Shown: positions 23,388-31,982 of the stretch, in pieces | Layout of the letters: each line of letters begins with the position of its first letter | Position numbering within the stretch: the stretch's first letter is position 1 | Virus record (IMG/VR): IMGVR_UViG_3300033148_003055 | Span: 17,559 to 81,558 of that record | Source of the DNA: a virus | Direction: 5' to 3' (one strand) | DNA: 64,000 bases | Notes under the pieces: model-generated | Databases searched by the model: none | What the model saw: only the letters and a program-made list of their open reading frames with translations | What the model was told of the DNA's origin: nothing | Made by a program: the position numbers and the translations under genes

Positions 23388-23779
23388 ATCCACACCGTCC
23401 TCTCGTGGTTGTCTGGGTCGGGTGTCCCCAGTTTCTTGGTCTCCGAGTCGTACACCCAAGGCATCCGGTTCGGGTCCAGCCCCGCCGTCGCCCAAGAGGC
23501 CAACGCCTCCGCCGCCAACATCCGGTGCTCCGGCGGTACGAGCATGTCGTACACGACGACTAGCCGATCCCCGTACTCCTTCTGCAGGACGGGCAGCCAG
23601 GTCTGGCAGTACCCTCCGATCACGCAAGCCCCCGTCGTAAACAGGTAGGCCATGACGTCTCCGACTTCCCTCTCCTCGATGGTGTCAACTCGACCACGGC
23701 ACCGCACGCGGTCCGCTTCCTTCCTCAGGTCCCCGTGCCGGTACCCCGCCGGCGGTATCTTGGATCGCTTGCGCTGCAT
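23384..23779 (-). CDS. Glutaredoxin/thioredoxin-like protein with N-terminal extension
   Basis: 131 residues. A basic stretch of about 45 residues precedes MAYLFTTGACVIGGYCQTW, where the two cysteines lie at the end of the first strand as in thioredoxin folds, but six apart instead of CxxC. VVVYDML and a Pro follow. It could reduce the neighbouring radical protein. A second start at the internal MAYLF is possible. Confidence 0.45.
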   Translation of the reverse strand: MQRKRSKIPPAGYRHGDLRKEADRVRCRGRVDTIEEREVGDVMAYLFTTGACVIGGYCQTWLPVLQKEYGDRLVVVYDMLVPPEHRMLAAEALASWATAGLDPNRMPWVYDSETKKLGTPDPDNHERTVWI

Positions 23780-24300
23780 CACCGAGCCTCCTGCTCGCAC
23801 TCGCGTTCGTATATCTCAAAGTGCCGATCCCCCTTGTTGAGATCATAGACGACCGCCTCGTCGGCATCCTCGTCCCATTCCTGCCACAGGTCTTCGCTAA
23901 CCGAGGTTCCGTGAAAGCCGATAGCTTCGGCGCTGGACGCCTCTATTAGGTCGGCCCACGCCGGGACGTGATCGACGCTGCCCGATGGGGCTGGGTTCAG
24001 CGCCACGAACCCACGCAAGTCTGCCGCCACCTTGCCGAAGTTCTCGCGGCGGATGATCGCGTAGTCAAACGTAGCCAGCATCGTGATTCTCTCACATGGC
24101 TCCAGCTTCTCGCTGGTCGCCAGCGCCCACAGCTTCGTTTCGTAGTCCATCAGCCAGGAGTCGTACTCCTTGGCGGGGTCTTTCATGTACTTGTCATAGA
24201 GCGAGGTCCAGATTCGCGCAGCGCCTCCCCACGAGTTCGGGAACTCCGCATATGTATCGGGCTTCCCGTCTTTGAACTCTATCACGTAGCACCTGCTCAC
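23779..24300 (-). CDS. Hypothetical protein
   Basis: 173 residues from GTG at 24300 (GTGA overlap). Starts CYVIEFKDGKPDTYAEF, aromatic and acidic, no motif recognised. Phage-type protein of unknown function. Confidence 0.5.
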   Translation of the reverse strand: MSRCYVIEFKDGKPDTYAEFPNSWGGAARIWTSLYDKYMKDPAKEYDSWLMDYETKLWALATSEKLEPCERITMLATFDYAIIRRENFGKVAADLRGFVALNPAPSGSVDHVPAWADLIEASSAEAIGFHGTSVSEDLWQEWDEDADEAVVYDLNKGDRHFEIYERECEQEAR

Positions 24301-24497
24301 GCCGTCACCCCCTCCTCGGCCGGCAGCGCCATCGGCTCTAGGCCCTTGAGCTTCTGGTTCTCGATCATGAAACGGCGGATGATCCGGTCCGCCTGCTTCG
24401 CCCCGGACTCGAGCTTCGCAACGCGGGTCTCCAGCCGGTTGACCTCGCCCTTGAGTTCCCTGATCTTCGTGTCCTTCTCTGCGCTCGTTCTACCCAC
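24297..24497 (-). CDS. Small coiled-coil protein
   Basis: 66 residues from GTG at 24497, chosen for AGGAGGT six bases upstream. A coiled coil (DTKIRELKGEVNRLETRVA) fills the centre. It overlaps the preceding stop. Confidence 0.55.
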   Translation of the reverse strand: MGRTSAEKDTKIRELKGEVNRLETRVAKLESGAKQADRIIRRFMIENQKLKGLEPMALPAEEGVTA

Positions 24498-24858
24498 GGT
24501 CCACCTCCTGCTTCGACTCAAGTGCGTAGGCCATGCCCATCATCGGCCACTGGTGATTCGCATGAGCGTCACCGAAAGCGAACACGGCCCGTTTCTCTGC
24601 ACACCGGAACCGGTCCTCGCGGTCCTTCATGATCGCCGCCGGGAACATCAGGACCTTCCCGCTCTCGATGCAGCGTTCGCTGTGCAGACGACCCGCAGCG
24701 ATCGCGCACCCGCGCTTGCGGTTGAAGTTGTCGAGCGGGGAGCAGACCGCGGTCGCCACCCCGTACTGCCCGTCCTCACGTTCCTCCACGGCCACCGTCA
24801 CGCCTCCCCGGGCGATCCCCGAATCCAGCCTCAGCCTGAAGTGATAGAACCAGATCAT
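24490..24858 (-). CDS. Hypothetical protein
   Basis: 122 residues; ATG at 24858 shares its A with the upstream stop. Beta-rich start (IWFYHFRLRLDSGIARGGVT) and several Cys/His. The pattern does not match a known family. Confidence 0.5.
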   Translation of the reverse strand: MIWFYHFRLRLDSGIARGGVTVAVEEREDGQYGVATAVCSPLDNFNRKRGCAIAAGRLHSERCIESGKVLMFPAAIMKDREDRFRCAEKRAVFAFGDAHANHQWPMMGMAYALESKQEVDRG

Positions 24859-25175
24859 CACCGTCTCCTCTTCTTCTTTGGCGCCGGCGCGGGAGTCATC
24901 GCGAGCTCCCTCACCACCTTGTCCAGCGCCTCACTCTCATCTTCCAACCAATCCCGTAGTTCCTCGATCGACCCGCCGAAGCAGACCACGACGCTGTGCC
25001 GCTTCCCTGGGGGGAAGACCCGAACGTCAACGTTGACCCCGTGGGCCACCCGCCTTCCTATGACGATCGCCTTGTGACCGAACCGCGCTGAGAAGTCCAG
25101 CATGTCGGTCCCAGAAACCTTCACCGGCTTGGCCTGAGCGACAGGGCGGCGCTTGATCTTACGCTTCGTCGGCAT
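24858..25175 (-). CDS. Hypothetical protein with basic tags at both ends
   Basis: 105 residues. Starts MPTKRKIKRRPVA and ends PKKKRRR. The middle has alternating strands (KAIVIGRRVAHGVNVDVRVF; SVVVCFGG) and an acidic helix. The N-terminal tag recurs in several replication and modification proteins of this phage. Confidence 0.5.
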   Translation of the reverse strand: MPTKRKIKRRPVAQAKPVKVSGTDMLDFSARFGHKAIVIGRRVAHGVNVDVRVFPPGKRHSVVVCFGGSIEELRDWLEDESEALDKVVRELAMTPAPAPKKKRRR

Positions 25176-25866
25176 CCCGCCTCCTACGCTTCACCGAGCG
25201 CCGCATGACCTTCCGCTCCCAGGAGTTCATCTTCAACCACTCGTCCCCGGTGTCGAGGGGGAGCATGTACCCGATCGCCCGCTGGCCCGTCTCGACCCCG
25301 ACGCTCCGGACCAGGAAGCCGTCGGTCTCCGACTCCCCGAACTCGATGAAGGCCGAGTTGTCCGGGTTCGGGCAGGCCGACTCCATCGCCTGGAGCAACT
25401 TGATGAGGGCCTTGCGGTCGACGCAGACACGATGCTTGCACGCCTTCCGGGCACGTTGGAGGACGGGCCTCCATTCAGAGAACCGGCGGCGGGAGAGCTG
25501 CCCCTCCACCTTCAGGTTCTTGTTGAGGTCCGTCGCTGTCAACTCGATCGTCCCATCTTCTTCATTATACCCCGTAACCGCCACGAATCCAAGCTCTAAT
25601 CCGAGATTTCCTTTGGGGATATTCCGGAGGGCCTCGGTCACGATCTCAGGGGGAATACCGGCCCCATCCTCCCCTACGTCGGTCTCGGTCTTGAAGTCGG
25701 GCATGGCCGCCGGGCGGTCGTCGATGGGCTCCACCGCCAGAATCGCGGAGCCGTCAGAGGCGACGGTGGTCCCGTCAGCCTCAACCCGGAGTTGGTGCAG
25801 GACTTGGTCCCGCTTGTCCGCCCCGGCCACCTTGATCGGGGCCAGGTTCGCTTTACTCAGTAACAC
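25159..25866 (-). CDS. Possible DNA sliding-clamp-like protein
   Basis: 235 residues from GTG at 25866, with CAGGAGGC upstream. The opening pattern (LRVEADGTTVASDGSAILAV) resembles the ATDGHRLA block of beta clamps. A two-domain length, strand-rich content and location among replication genes agree. It ends in a basic patch (RRSVKRRRRDADEA). Fold-level assignment is tentative. Confidence 0.42.
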   Translation of the reverse strand: MLLSKANLAPIKVAGADKRDQVLHQLRVEADGTTVASDGSAILAVEPIDDRPAAMPDFKTETDVGEDGAGIPPEIVTEALRNIPKGNLGLELGFVAVTGYNEEDGTIELTATDLNKNLKVEGQLSRRRFSEWRPVLQRARKACKHRVCVDRKALIKLLQAMESACPNPDNSAFIEFGESETDGFLVRSVGVETGQRAIGYMLPLDTGDEWLKMNSWERKVMRRSVKRRRRDADEA

Positions 25867-26026
25867 GGCGCCTCCTGATCTTCCGCTTCTTCTTCCCGCG
25901 GAAGGGGCGGACCACGATGGAGTGGTGGTCCTCTTCGGTGTAGGTCCACAGCGGGATCACCTCGACGGCGAGGCCGCGCTTCTGGAGCGAGGCCACCGCT
26001 TCCCTCAGCTGGCGCTCCGACCTCAC
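25853..26026 (-). CDS. Small basic-tailed protein
   Basis: 57 residues from GTG at 26026 (GTGA overlap with upstream stop). Helix, strand (AVEVIPLWTY) and a GKKKRKIRRRRVTE tail. Function unknown. Confidence 0.5.
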   Translation of the reverse strand: MRSERQLREAVASLQKRGLAVEVIPLWTYTEEDHHSIVVRPFRGKKKRKIRRRRVTE

Positions 26027-26382
26027 CACATCAGACTCCGGAACCGCGTCACCTTCTTGACGCTCATGTTGCTGGTCTTGAGCAGCTTGACGGCGGCCTT
26101 CCACTCCCGGACGGCGACGTCCTTGATGACCCACCGGCTCTTCGTAGCATTCTCCCAGGACTTCTTGCTGCCGTGCCGGATGATCCGCCGGTCGGTGTCC
26201 CGGTCGGCGCAGCAGCTCTTGACGGCCTTGATGGCGGAGAGCATGTCCCCCTGGAACCGGTCCGGCCCCCCGACCATGACCTCCCCCGGCCCTTTGTTCG
26301 GCTCCGGTGGTGTGAACACCAACCCGAAGACGAACGAGTCCTTGTCCCCATCCTGTGCACGTAGGATGTACTTCTCTCTCAT
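26023..26382 (-). CDS. Hypothetical protein
   Basis: 119 residues from ATG at 26382 (ATGA overlap). Starts MREKYILRAQDGDKDSFV. CCADRD and a basic C-terminal part (SVKKVTRFRSLMW). No family recognised. Confidence 0.5.
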   Translation of the reverse strand: MREKYILRAQDGDKDSFVFGLVFTPPEPNKGPGEVMVGGPDRFQGDMLSAIKAVKSCCADRDTDRRIIRHGSKKSWENATKSRWVIKDVAVREWKAAVKLLKTSNMSVKKVTRFRSLMW

Positions 26383-26609
26383 GTCCTCTCCTTCGCTTTC
26401 CGAGACCACGTCACCCACCCGTAAATCGCAAGACCCGCGTAGACGAGGAACAGGGCCGCCTGCGGGTAGGCCACCTTGTAGACGCTATACCCCGTGAACG
26501 CCAGGTTCGTCGTGATCCAGATCGGGAAGCACCATATCTTCTGCTTCGCGTTCGCGATCGTCCCGACGATCGCCGCCACGGTCACGCACCACATCACTGC
26601 CTCGATCAT
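26379..26609 (-). CDS. Small PnuC-like membrane protein
   Basis: 76 residues from ATG at 26609. Three hydrophobic segments. NAKQKIWCFPIWITTNL and YPQAALFLVYAGLAIYGW are reminiscent of PnuC-type nicotinamide riboside transporters, though only about a third of full length. It could be a minimal NAD-precursor channel or an unrelated membrane protein. Confidence 0.5.
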   Translation of the reverse strand: MIEAVMWCVTVAAIVGTIANAKQKIWCFPIWITTNLAFTGYSVYKVAYPQAALFLVYAGLAIYGWVTWSRKAKERT

Positions 26610-27145
26610 CACTCCCCCTCCCATAACTGGTTGAACCTATCAAGGAAGTCCGTGGCGATCGTTGGCGGGTCCGCTCCGATCACGGCGACGTTGCTGTACG
26701 GCTCCGGCAGAGGTTGCCAGTCGAACGTCGCCGGCGCCATGAGCTGTTGCTTTTCCGTCGCACACATCCGTTGGTCAACCTCCTTCACCCGCGGGTCTGG
26801 TGGCCAAGGGAGATTGAACGCCGCGGCGACGGCGGTCTCGATCGCAACGAATATCTCCCGGACGTCGTGCGAGGTCTCGAAGAGGAGCTTCTTGAAGTCT
26901 GCCTGCACATCCGGCGTGTAGGCCTCCGCCGCATCGTGCATGAGCCCCTGCAAAGCGAGCTCCGGCGGGACCACCCGGCTTACGAGGATGCTATGCTCGC
27001 CCACCGAGTAGAACCGGGTGCAGGCCCCGTTGAACCGGCACGTCTTCGAGAGGTGCATCGCGATGTCAAGGATGTTGATGGACTCCGGGTCGGTGTTGAC
27101 GAACTCGAACTTCTTCCCCGTATACGTCTGCATCTTCGCGTTCAT
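26609..27145 (-). CDS. HD-domain phosphohydrolase (YfbR-like nucleotidase)
   Basis: 178 residues from ATG at 27145. MHLSKTCRFNG, YSVGEHSILVS, and LMHDAAEAYTPDV with later D give the HD-superfamily metal site. The family hydrolyses deoxynucleoside monophosphates. It is adjacent to the dNMP kinase gene, in keeping with nucleotide pool control. Confidence 0.78.
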   Translation of the reverse strand: MNAKMQTYTGKKFEFVNTDPESINILDIAMHLSKTCRFNGACTRFYSVGEHSILVSRVVPPELALQGLMHDAAEAYTPDVQADFKKLLFETSHDVREIFVAIETAVAAAFNLPWPPDPRVKEVDQRMCATEKQQLMAPATFDWQPLPEPYSNVAVIGADPPTIATDFLDRFNQLWEGE

Positions 27146-27687
27146 TCCCAGCCTCCTTCCATCCACGTCGTCACGCAACGACGGGTCTCCTGCTGAAGCC
27201 AGTCGATCGTGTTGACGTTTGACAGCTTCACGTCACACAGCTCCAACGTCTCGCCTATCGCCGTCTCGGTTGGGTCGTCGGCGAGGTCGCCTTCGAGCCC
27301 ACCGCGATCGATGATGCCGATGAGGATGCCGCCCTTCGCCTTGACCCAGTGCGCCTCGACGGGGAATCGGATGTTCGGGATGTAGTACCCATCGGGGGGC
27401 GCAAGGATACCGTCGATCTCCAACTGGAGCATGCGGCCCCACATCTTGTCAAGCCAGAACGTCGGGCGCTTCGCTCTCCCGAGGTTGCCCGCCTCCTGAA
27501 AGCGTGCACGGGTCTCGGGGTCCGCGGTCCGCAGCTCATACGGCGCCTGCCCGAGCAGCATCCCAACGAGCACAGCGATCTCGTCCGCGACCCCGGCCCG
27601 GTAGAAGTTCCGGTCGAGCAGCGCCTTCCCCGCGGTGTCCTTCCCCGAGCGGGCCTTCCCCACGAATCCAATGATCGGCTTGTCCAT
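27142..27687 (-). CDS. Deoxynucleoside monophosphate kinase
   Basis: 181 residues from ATG at 27687. P-loop GFVGKARSGKDTAG (about 7-20), FPVEAHWVK-type acidic region and RGGLEGDLADDPTE lid-like stretch, as in T4-type dNMP kinases. It would phosphorylate dNMPs, including modified ones. The gene lies close to several methyltransferase genes. Confidence 0.72.
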   Translation of the reverse strand: MDKPIIGFVGKARSGKDTAGKALLDRNFYRAGVADEIAVLVGMLLGQAPYELRTADPETRARFQEAGNLGRAKRPTFWLDKMWGRMLQLEIDGILAPPDGYYIPNIRFPVEAHWVKAKGGILIGIIDRGGLEGDLADDPTETAIGETLELCDVKLSNVNTIDWLQQETRRCVTTWMEGGWE

Positions 27688-27689
27688 GA

Positions 27690-28073
27690 CTACTCCTTCG
27701 TCTCGCGTAGATACGCGAAAGCACGGTCCAGAGCCGACTCGATCTCTCCGATGTACCACGTCACGTCCTCGGACGGATACCCGAACATCGCCCCGCGGAA
27801 GGCCGCGTCCTCAGACTTCATGCAGGTCACGAAGGACTTCACCATCCGCCGCCGGAGGCTGGCCGGGGTGTCCGGTGTGCAGGCGAGAACCTGCCAGTGG
27901 GGAAGGACGTCGAGGACTTCGAGCTCTTGCTCCCTGAAATACGCAACGATCCCCTCGCGAGTCTCATCGTAGCCGATGCTGGTCCAGACGAACTTCCGAG
28001 CGTGCTCGGGGTCGACCGCCTCCGCGACCTCGCTCTGATAGTCGTCGTCGATGGTCCGCAGCTTATCGTTCAT
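27690..28073 (-). CDS. Hypothetical protein
   Basis: 127 residues; ATG shares its A with the upstream TGA. Acidic, helical, with EHARKFVWTSIGYDETREGI in the middle. No family recognised. Confidence 0.5.
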   Translation of the reverse strand: MNDKLRTIDDDYQSEVAEAVDPEHARKFVWTSIGYDETREGIVAYFREQELEVLDVLPHWQVLACTPDTPASLRRRMVKSFVTCMKSEDAAFRGAMFGYPSEDVTWYIGEIESALDRAFAYLRETKE

Positions 28074-29131
28074 CACACCTTCCTCCTCTTGATTTTCTTA
28101 CGCGGGCGATCAAGGGTTTCATGAATTGCTGACGCGACGGTCCGTATCATGAACGGCGGGACGGCGTTGCCCAGTTGTTTACCGGTACTCAATAAGCTGG
28201 AATCCGCCCACCCAAACTGATCCGGAAACCCCATCAACCGTGTTGCTTCCCGGAAATTGATGTATCTCGGATGTTCCCAGTGGAAAATTCCTGTGGTTCT
28301 TGCCCCACCTTTTCCGGGCAACCGCTGAATAGTCGGGGAAGGTTTCATTGGGTCCAGTTTTCGACATGAAAACCAATGGCCGTCCGGATGCACGGAGTCA
28401 AAACCTTTCCCGAGTTTGCATCGAATCCAAGTAGACATTATGGCATTACTGGTAATTCCTTTCCTTGTGTCTTCCGGCAACCCAGTGAAAGCTTCGGCTG
28501 CCGTAACGACCTTCCCGAACGGCCGTGGGAATTCGAAATCCAACCGCAGACCTTTCCTCGTCCCCACGAAAATCAACCTCTGACGCGTTTGCGGAACCCC
28601 ATAATTTGCGGCGTTCATGATCCTGCACCGGACGTGGTAACCGCACCGTTTCAATTCGGTCATGATGGCGGCGAACACGATCCGCATTCTGCCTTTCACC
28701 ATCCCGACGACGTTCTCCATCACGAACGTCTGCGGTTTCACCCCGATCAACAGTCTACAAAATTCTTTGAACAACGTGTTGCGTTCGTCCCCGATCTTAC
28801 GTTTCCCCGACGTGCTGAACCCCTGACATGGTGGGGAACCGTCGAGCACGGTCAGCTCACCCTTTGCCAAACCAATCCGCCGCAGTAACTTCTTCGCATC
28901 GATGTTGGTGATGTCGTCCTCGCACACGACCATGTCGTCGAAATTCAACCGGAGGGTGTCACACGCGTCGGCATCCCATTCCACCGCCGCCAATTCACGG
29001 AACCCGGCCATTCGATACCCCAACCCGGAACCGCCGCAACCTGCGAATGTTGAGACCACGGTCGGTGCGTTTTTCCCTCGGGGTCGTATCGACGCTGACC
29101 ATGCCTCATTCAGTTCTTCCGTGTACTTCAT
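28073..29131 (-). CDS. DNA (cytosine-5) methyltransferase
   Basis: 352 residues from ATG at 29131. Motif I TFAGCGGSGLGYRMAG (about 40), catalytic motif IV GSPPCQGFS (about 112), motif VI VMENVVG (about 152), motif VIII QTRQRL (about 195), then a target-recognition region and motifs IX-X (RLMGFPDQF; GNAVPP). It ends with basic tag RKKIKRRKV. No restriction enzyme is adjacent, so self-protection or regulation is likely. Confidence 0.92.
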   Translation of the reverse strand: MKYTEELNEAWSASIRPRGKNAPTVVSTFAGCGGSGLGYRMAGFRELAAVEWDADACDTLRLNFDDMVVCEDDITNIDAKKLLRRIGLAKGELTVLDGSPPCQGFSTSGKRKIGDERNTLFKEFCRLLIGVKPQTFVMENVVGMVKGRMRIVFAAIMTELKRCGYHVRCRIMNAANYGVPQTRQRLIFVGTRKGLRLDFEFPRPFGKVVTAAEAFTGLPEDTRKGITSNAIMSTWIRCKLGKGFDSVHPDGHWFSCRKLDPMKPSPTIQRLPGKGGARTTGIFHWEHPRYINFREATRLMGFPDQFGWADSSLLSTGKQLGNAVPPFMIRTVASAIHETLDRPRKKIKRRKV

Positions 29132-29730
29132 CACTTCCCCCACTTCGGGATGAAGTGATTCCCACACTCCGGGCACTTCACTTCCGCCATGGATTCGTCA
29201 ACGTCTTTTTCGTCGTACACCTTTTTGGGTCGGACGAACCCGTCTATTTCCAGTTGACTGAACCCTGTCACTTTCTCGAGCTCGGCCACCTCAATCTTGC
29301 GGCGGGACTTGAACATCTTCGCCAGCTTGGCGTGATCCCAGTCCGCGAACTCGCCCGCCTTGTTGTCGGACAGGGCGAACTCCTCGGCGGCCTTCCGAGT
29401 GTCGAAGGTCCTCCAGTGGACCCACACCGTCTCGGCCTGCTCCCACCCCTCCTTGCGGAGCTGGAGCAGGGCCTTGTATCGCGTGTTGCCGGCCCAGATC
29501 GTTCCGTCGGGTGTGGCGACGATCGTCCCGGCGAAGCCGTGTTCCTTGATGAGCTTGGCCACCTTCGGGACGGCGTCCTCGTTGAACCGCGGGTTGTCCG
29601 CCCACGGCGTCAGGTCGTCGAGCGACACCTCCTGATACTGGGCCTTTAACCGTGCCCGCTGGAGCTTGGTGTGCCCCCAGGGGGACGGCTCCGCCTTGAT
29701 CGGGCGGCGTTTCACCGTTCGCTTCGCCAT
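29131..29730 (-). CDS. ParB/Srx-fold protein
   Basis: 199 residues. SLDDLTPWADNPRFNE, VAKLIKEHGFAGTIVA and TIWAGNTRYKALLQLRKEGW are the ParB N-terminal blocks. A C-terminal CPECG plus H may bind zinc. Phage ParB-like proteins often sit beside methyltransferases, as here. It starts with KRTVKRRP. Confidence 0.85.
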   Translation of the reverse strand: MAKRTVKRRPIKAEPSPWGHTKLQRARLKAQYQEVSLDDLTPWADNPRFNEDAVPKVAKLIKEHGFAGTIVATPDGTIWAGNTRYKALLQLRKEGWEQAETVWVHWRTFDTRKAAEEFALSDNKAGEFADWDHAKLAKMFKSRRKIEVAELEKVTGFSQLEIDGFVRPKKVYDEKDVDESMAEVKCPECGNHFIPKWGK

Positions 29731-31982
29731 TACTTACTCCTCGCATTTTGGATACGATCGTTCGCTATATCACACGACTCTTGATCCTTCTCGAACCCCA
29801 AGAATGGTCTGTCTTCCAACACGCACGCCACCCCTGTCGACCCCGACCCTGCGAATGGGTCGAGCACGAGCCCACCGGTCGGCGAACTCAGGAGGGTGAG
29901 CAGGTACCGCATCAGCTTCAACGGTTTTACCGTAGGATGGCCATTCTTAGTGCCAGCAGGCAGACCCGCGTTGCGTTCCGCCTTGCTGGCCTTGGCGCAG
30001 TAGAAGAATCGCGACGCGCCTCCCGTATCACCATAGCAAGAGTCACTATCATAGCGACCGCCTCCGAAAGCAGCATTACTGCTATGCGTCGGTACTTGCG
30101 GATGACTGCCGGGGCATTCACCGCTCTGCTCATCGAGCATCGCTCCGGCTTCCTCATCCAGAATCAGATTCGCGGGCCAGCGGCCAGCTTGGCACCTCGT
30201 GCTAATCGACGGTTTGGGAGTGCTGCCCTGGCTCCCCCAATTACAACCATTAGATTGCCCGCGATCTTCCCTGAAATTACCGCCATCACCATCGGCAATC
30301 TTTATCCTCCCCCCATCCACGTTCAGCCCTGCCACGCCATGCTCTTGCGCATTCGCAGCGTATGTCCCATCGAGCGGCTTCATGGCAAGGATGATCGGCT
30401 CCCAGGCTGGCTTCAGCGCCGTCCCCCAGCCATCCCACAACTTGGCGGCGTCGGTGGCGGGGGCTGTGACAACAGCTTCGTGACTCGGACCTAACCTCTT
30501 ATTGTTTGGGTCTGTCGTAGCACCAACTGGGAGATTGCCCTTTCTGCCCCGATCTGCATACTTGCCCTGACCTACCACTGCCCGCTCTGCCCCAGCCGCC
30601 TTGTCTATCGCCTTGCTGATATCATGTGACTTCGGGAAACCCGAATTGCCGGTGACAAACACTTTACCGTTACGGCGAGCGACGAATGCCCCCGTTGGAA
30701 CTTTCACACACCAGACCTTTCCGACGTAATGAAAGGGACTGATCCTCGCCAGATCGGTTCTGGTGTGCCGTGTGCCTCGAACAGTTTGTGGTCCCGGTTG
30801 CTTCTGAACAGTGCTAGGTTGCAAAGCCGGTTGTCCTGTGGCTTGTGATTCATGTGATGGACCGTCTCGACCCGTTGTAGACATCGCCCTAATGCTTGCG
30901 CTACAAGAAGTCTGTGCTCCATCACGTAACCGTCCTTGCGGGCCATCGCCCGGAATTCCTGCGGGCATCTGACATACTTGATCGCCGGATAATTCCCGTG
31001 CTTCCTGAAGTACGTCACCCCGCCCTTCCATGCAGGATTGTTTGGCCCCATCATCTTTTTCCTGTAAGACTCCATTGATGTTTCCGTCCACCCGGCACGT
31101 CCTTTGTGTCCGTGCTTGCCCCATTCTTCCCCGCGCAACTTCCCGTTGCACTTTCGGGAGCAAGTCGGTTTTGCTGCTCGCACAAGGTGGCTCGGCGCAC
31201 GGTGAAACCGCTTTCCGCACACAGCGCAAGTCGCGTTCAGCTTCGCCGTTCGTCTCTCTGGCCGCGGACCCATTATCGCTTTTGCCGCACACGCTTTCCC
31301 GCATGTCTTGTTCCGTGCCGCCTGCTCCCTCGTGCGACAAGGGAAAGGCTTGGAGCAGACCTTGCACATCTTCCAGAACGGGTACACGCACTTGGCGTTT
31401 GCGTGCGGCTTCTTCAGCAAGCTGGAATACGAAAGCTCCGCCTTGTTCAACAAGGCAGCGATGATTTCTGGAGACGATCTGGTCTGTAGAATCCGATTGA
31501 ATTCTGAACGCGGTATCGTCGTAGTCGTAAACATACAGGGCCTCAATTTCTTGCCATGAGTACTCATCTCTGACATTATTATAGCATAATGCGAGACGCC
31601 CTGTCAAGGCTTTATTGTAAGGCTCCCACCGCCCGTCTACAAGAATCTCTGTGTCCTCACTCAGACATCCGTACAACCACATCAGACAATCGCGTATCTC
31701 CCAGCCCGCGTCCTCGATAGCGCACATCAGCCGGTGATGGGTTCGCGTGCCGCCGAAGGCCAGCATCATGGCTCCGGGCTTGCAAACACGCAGGGCAGCT
31801 TCCCAGAACTCGACACCGGGTACGCCCTTATCCCAGCCCTTGCCCATGAACTCCAGACCGTATGGCGGATCGGTGACGATGAAGTCGACTGACTCGGCCT
31901 CCATCTCGGCCATGCCTTCACGACAGTCCATGCACTGAACCGGAAGCGGACGTCGTTTGATAATTCGACGACGCTTGACCAT
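29730..31982 (-). CDS. DNA methyltransferase (DPPY type) interrupted by an intein
   Basis: 750 residues before splicing. Starts with the basic tag KRRRIIKRRP. N-extein has VTDPPYGLEF (about 36) and MMLAFGGTRTHH. The intein begins at Cys106 and ends at an Asn followed by Ser, rejoining MWLYG to SGFPKSHDIS. C-extein has HPTVKPLKLM and DPFAGSGSTG, so motif order is that of N4-cytosine/N6-adenine (beta/gamma-like) enzymes. It shares its start with the primase stop. Confidence 0.9.
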   Translation of the reverse strand: MVKRRRIIKRRPLPVQCMDCREGMAEMEAESVDFIVTDPPYGLEFMGKGWDKGVPGVEFWEAALRVCKPGAMMLAFGGTRTHHRLMCAIEDAGWEIRDCLMWLYGCLSEDTEILVDGRWEPYNKALTGRLALCYNNVRDEYSWQEIEALYVYDYDDTAFRIQSDSTDQIVSRNHRCLVEQGGAFVFQLAEEAARKRQVRVPVLEDVQGLLQAFPLSHEGAGGTEQDMRESVCGKSDNGSAARETNGEAERDLRCVRKAVSPCAEPPCASSKTDLLPKVQREVARGRMGQARTQRTCRVDGNINGVLQEKDDGAKQSCMEGRGDVLQEARELSGDQVCQMPAGIPGDGPQGRLRDGAQTSCSASIRAMSTTGRDGPSHESQATGQPALQPSTVQKQPGPQTVRGTRHTRTDLARISPFHYVGKVWCVKVPTGAFVARRNGKVFVTGNSGFPKSHDISKAIDKAAGAERAVVGQGKYADRGRKGNLPVGATTDPNNKRLGPSHEAVVTAPATDAAKLWDGWGTALKPAWEPIILAMKPLDGTYAANAQEHGVAGLNVDGGRIKIADGDGGNFREDRGQSNGCNWGSQGSTPKPSISTRCQAGRWPANLILDEEAGAMLDEQSGECPGSHPQVPTHSSNAAFGGGRYDSDSCYGDTGGASRFFYCAKASKAERNAGLPAGTKNGHPTVKPLKLMRYLLTLLSSPTGGLVLDPFAGSGSTGVACVLEDRPFLGFEKDQESCDIANDRIQNARSK
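30704..31534 (-). CDS. HNH homing endonuclease nested within the intein in a different frame
   Basis: 276 residues from ATG at 31534, chosen because TTGAGG lies upstream and the promoter lies just before. Cys-knuckles (CKVCSKPFPC; CGKAC; CAVCGKRF; CSRKC) precede an HNH_3-like module (YVMEHRLLVAQALGR, VHHMNHKPQDNRLCNLALF). The gene is entirely inside the intein codons, same strand, shifted frame. It presumably mobilises the intein. Confidence 0.82.
   Translation of the reverse strand: MFTTTTIPRSEFNRILQTRSSPEIIAALLNKAELSYSSLLKKPHANAKCVYPFWKMCKVCSKPFPCRTREQAARNKTCGKACAAKAIMGPRPERRTAKLNATCAVCGKRFHRAPSHLVRAAKPTCSRKCNGKLRGEEWGKHGHKGRAGWTETSMESYRKKMMGPNNPAWKGGVTYFRKHGNYPAIKYVRCPQEFRAMARKDGYVMEHRLLVAQALGRCLQRVETVHHMNHKPQDNRLCNLALFRSNRDHKLFEAHGTPEPIWRGSVPFITSERSGV
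31578..31607 (-). promoter_or_regulatory. Consensus sigma70 promoter for the nested HNH gene
   Basis: On the minus strand TTGACA (31602-31607) and TATAAT (31578-31583), both exact, are 18 bp apart and lie within intein codons. The expected transcription start falls about 30-40 bases before the chosen HNH start codon. Confidence 0.75.

Larger units (their letters stand above)
30645..31667 (-). mobile_element. Intein in the DPPY methyltransferase (341 residues)
   Basis: Block A CLSEDTEILVDGRWEPY at the N-terminus, block B SDQIVSRNHRCLV, and C-terminal GKVWCVKVPTGAFVARRN and VFVTGN before Ser are Hint-domain features. The central part is low-complexity in this frame because the same DNA encodes an HNH nuclease in another frame. 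Splicing would restore an unbroken methyltransferase. Confidence 0.88.
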
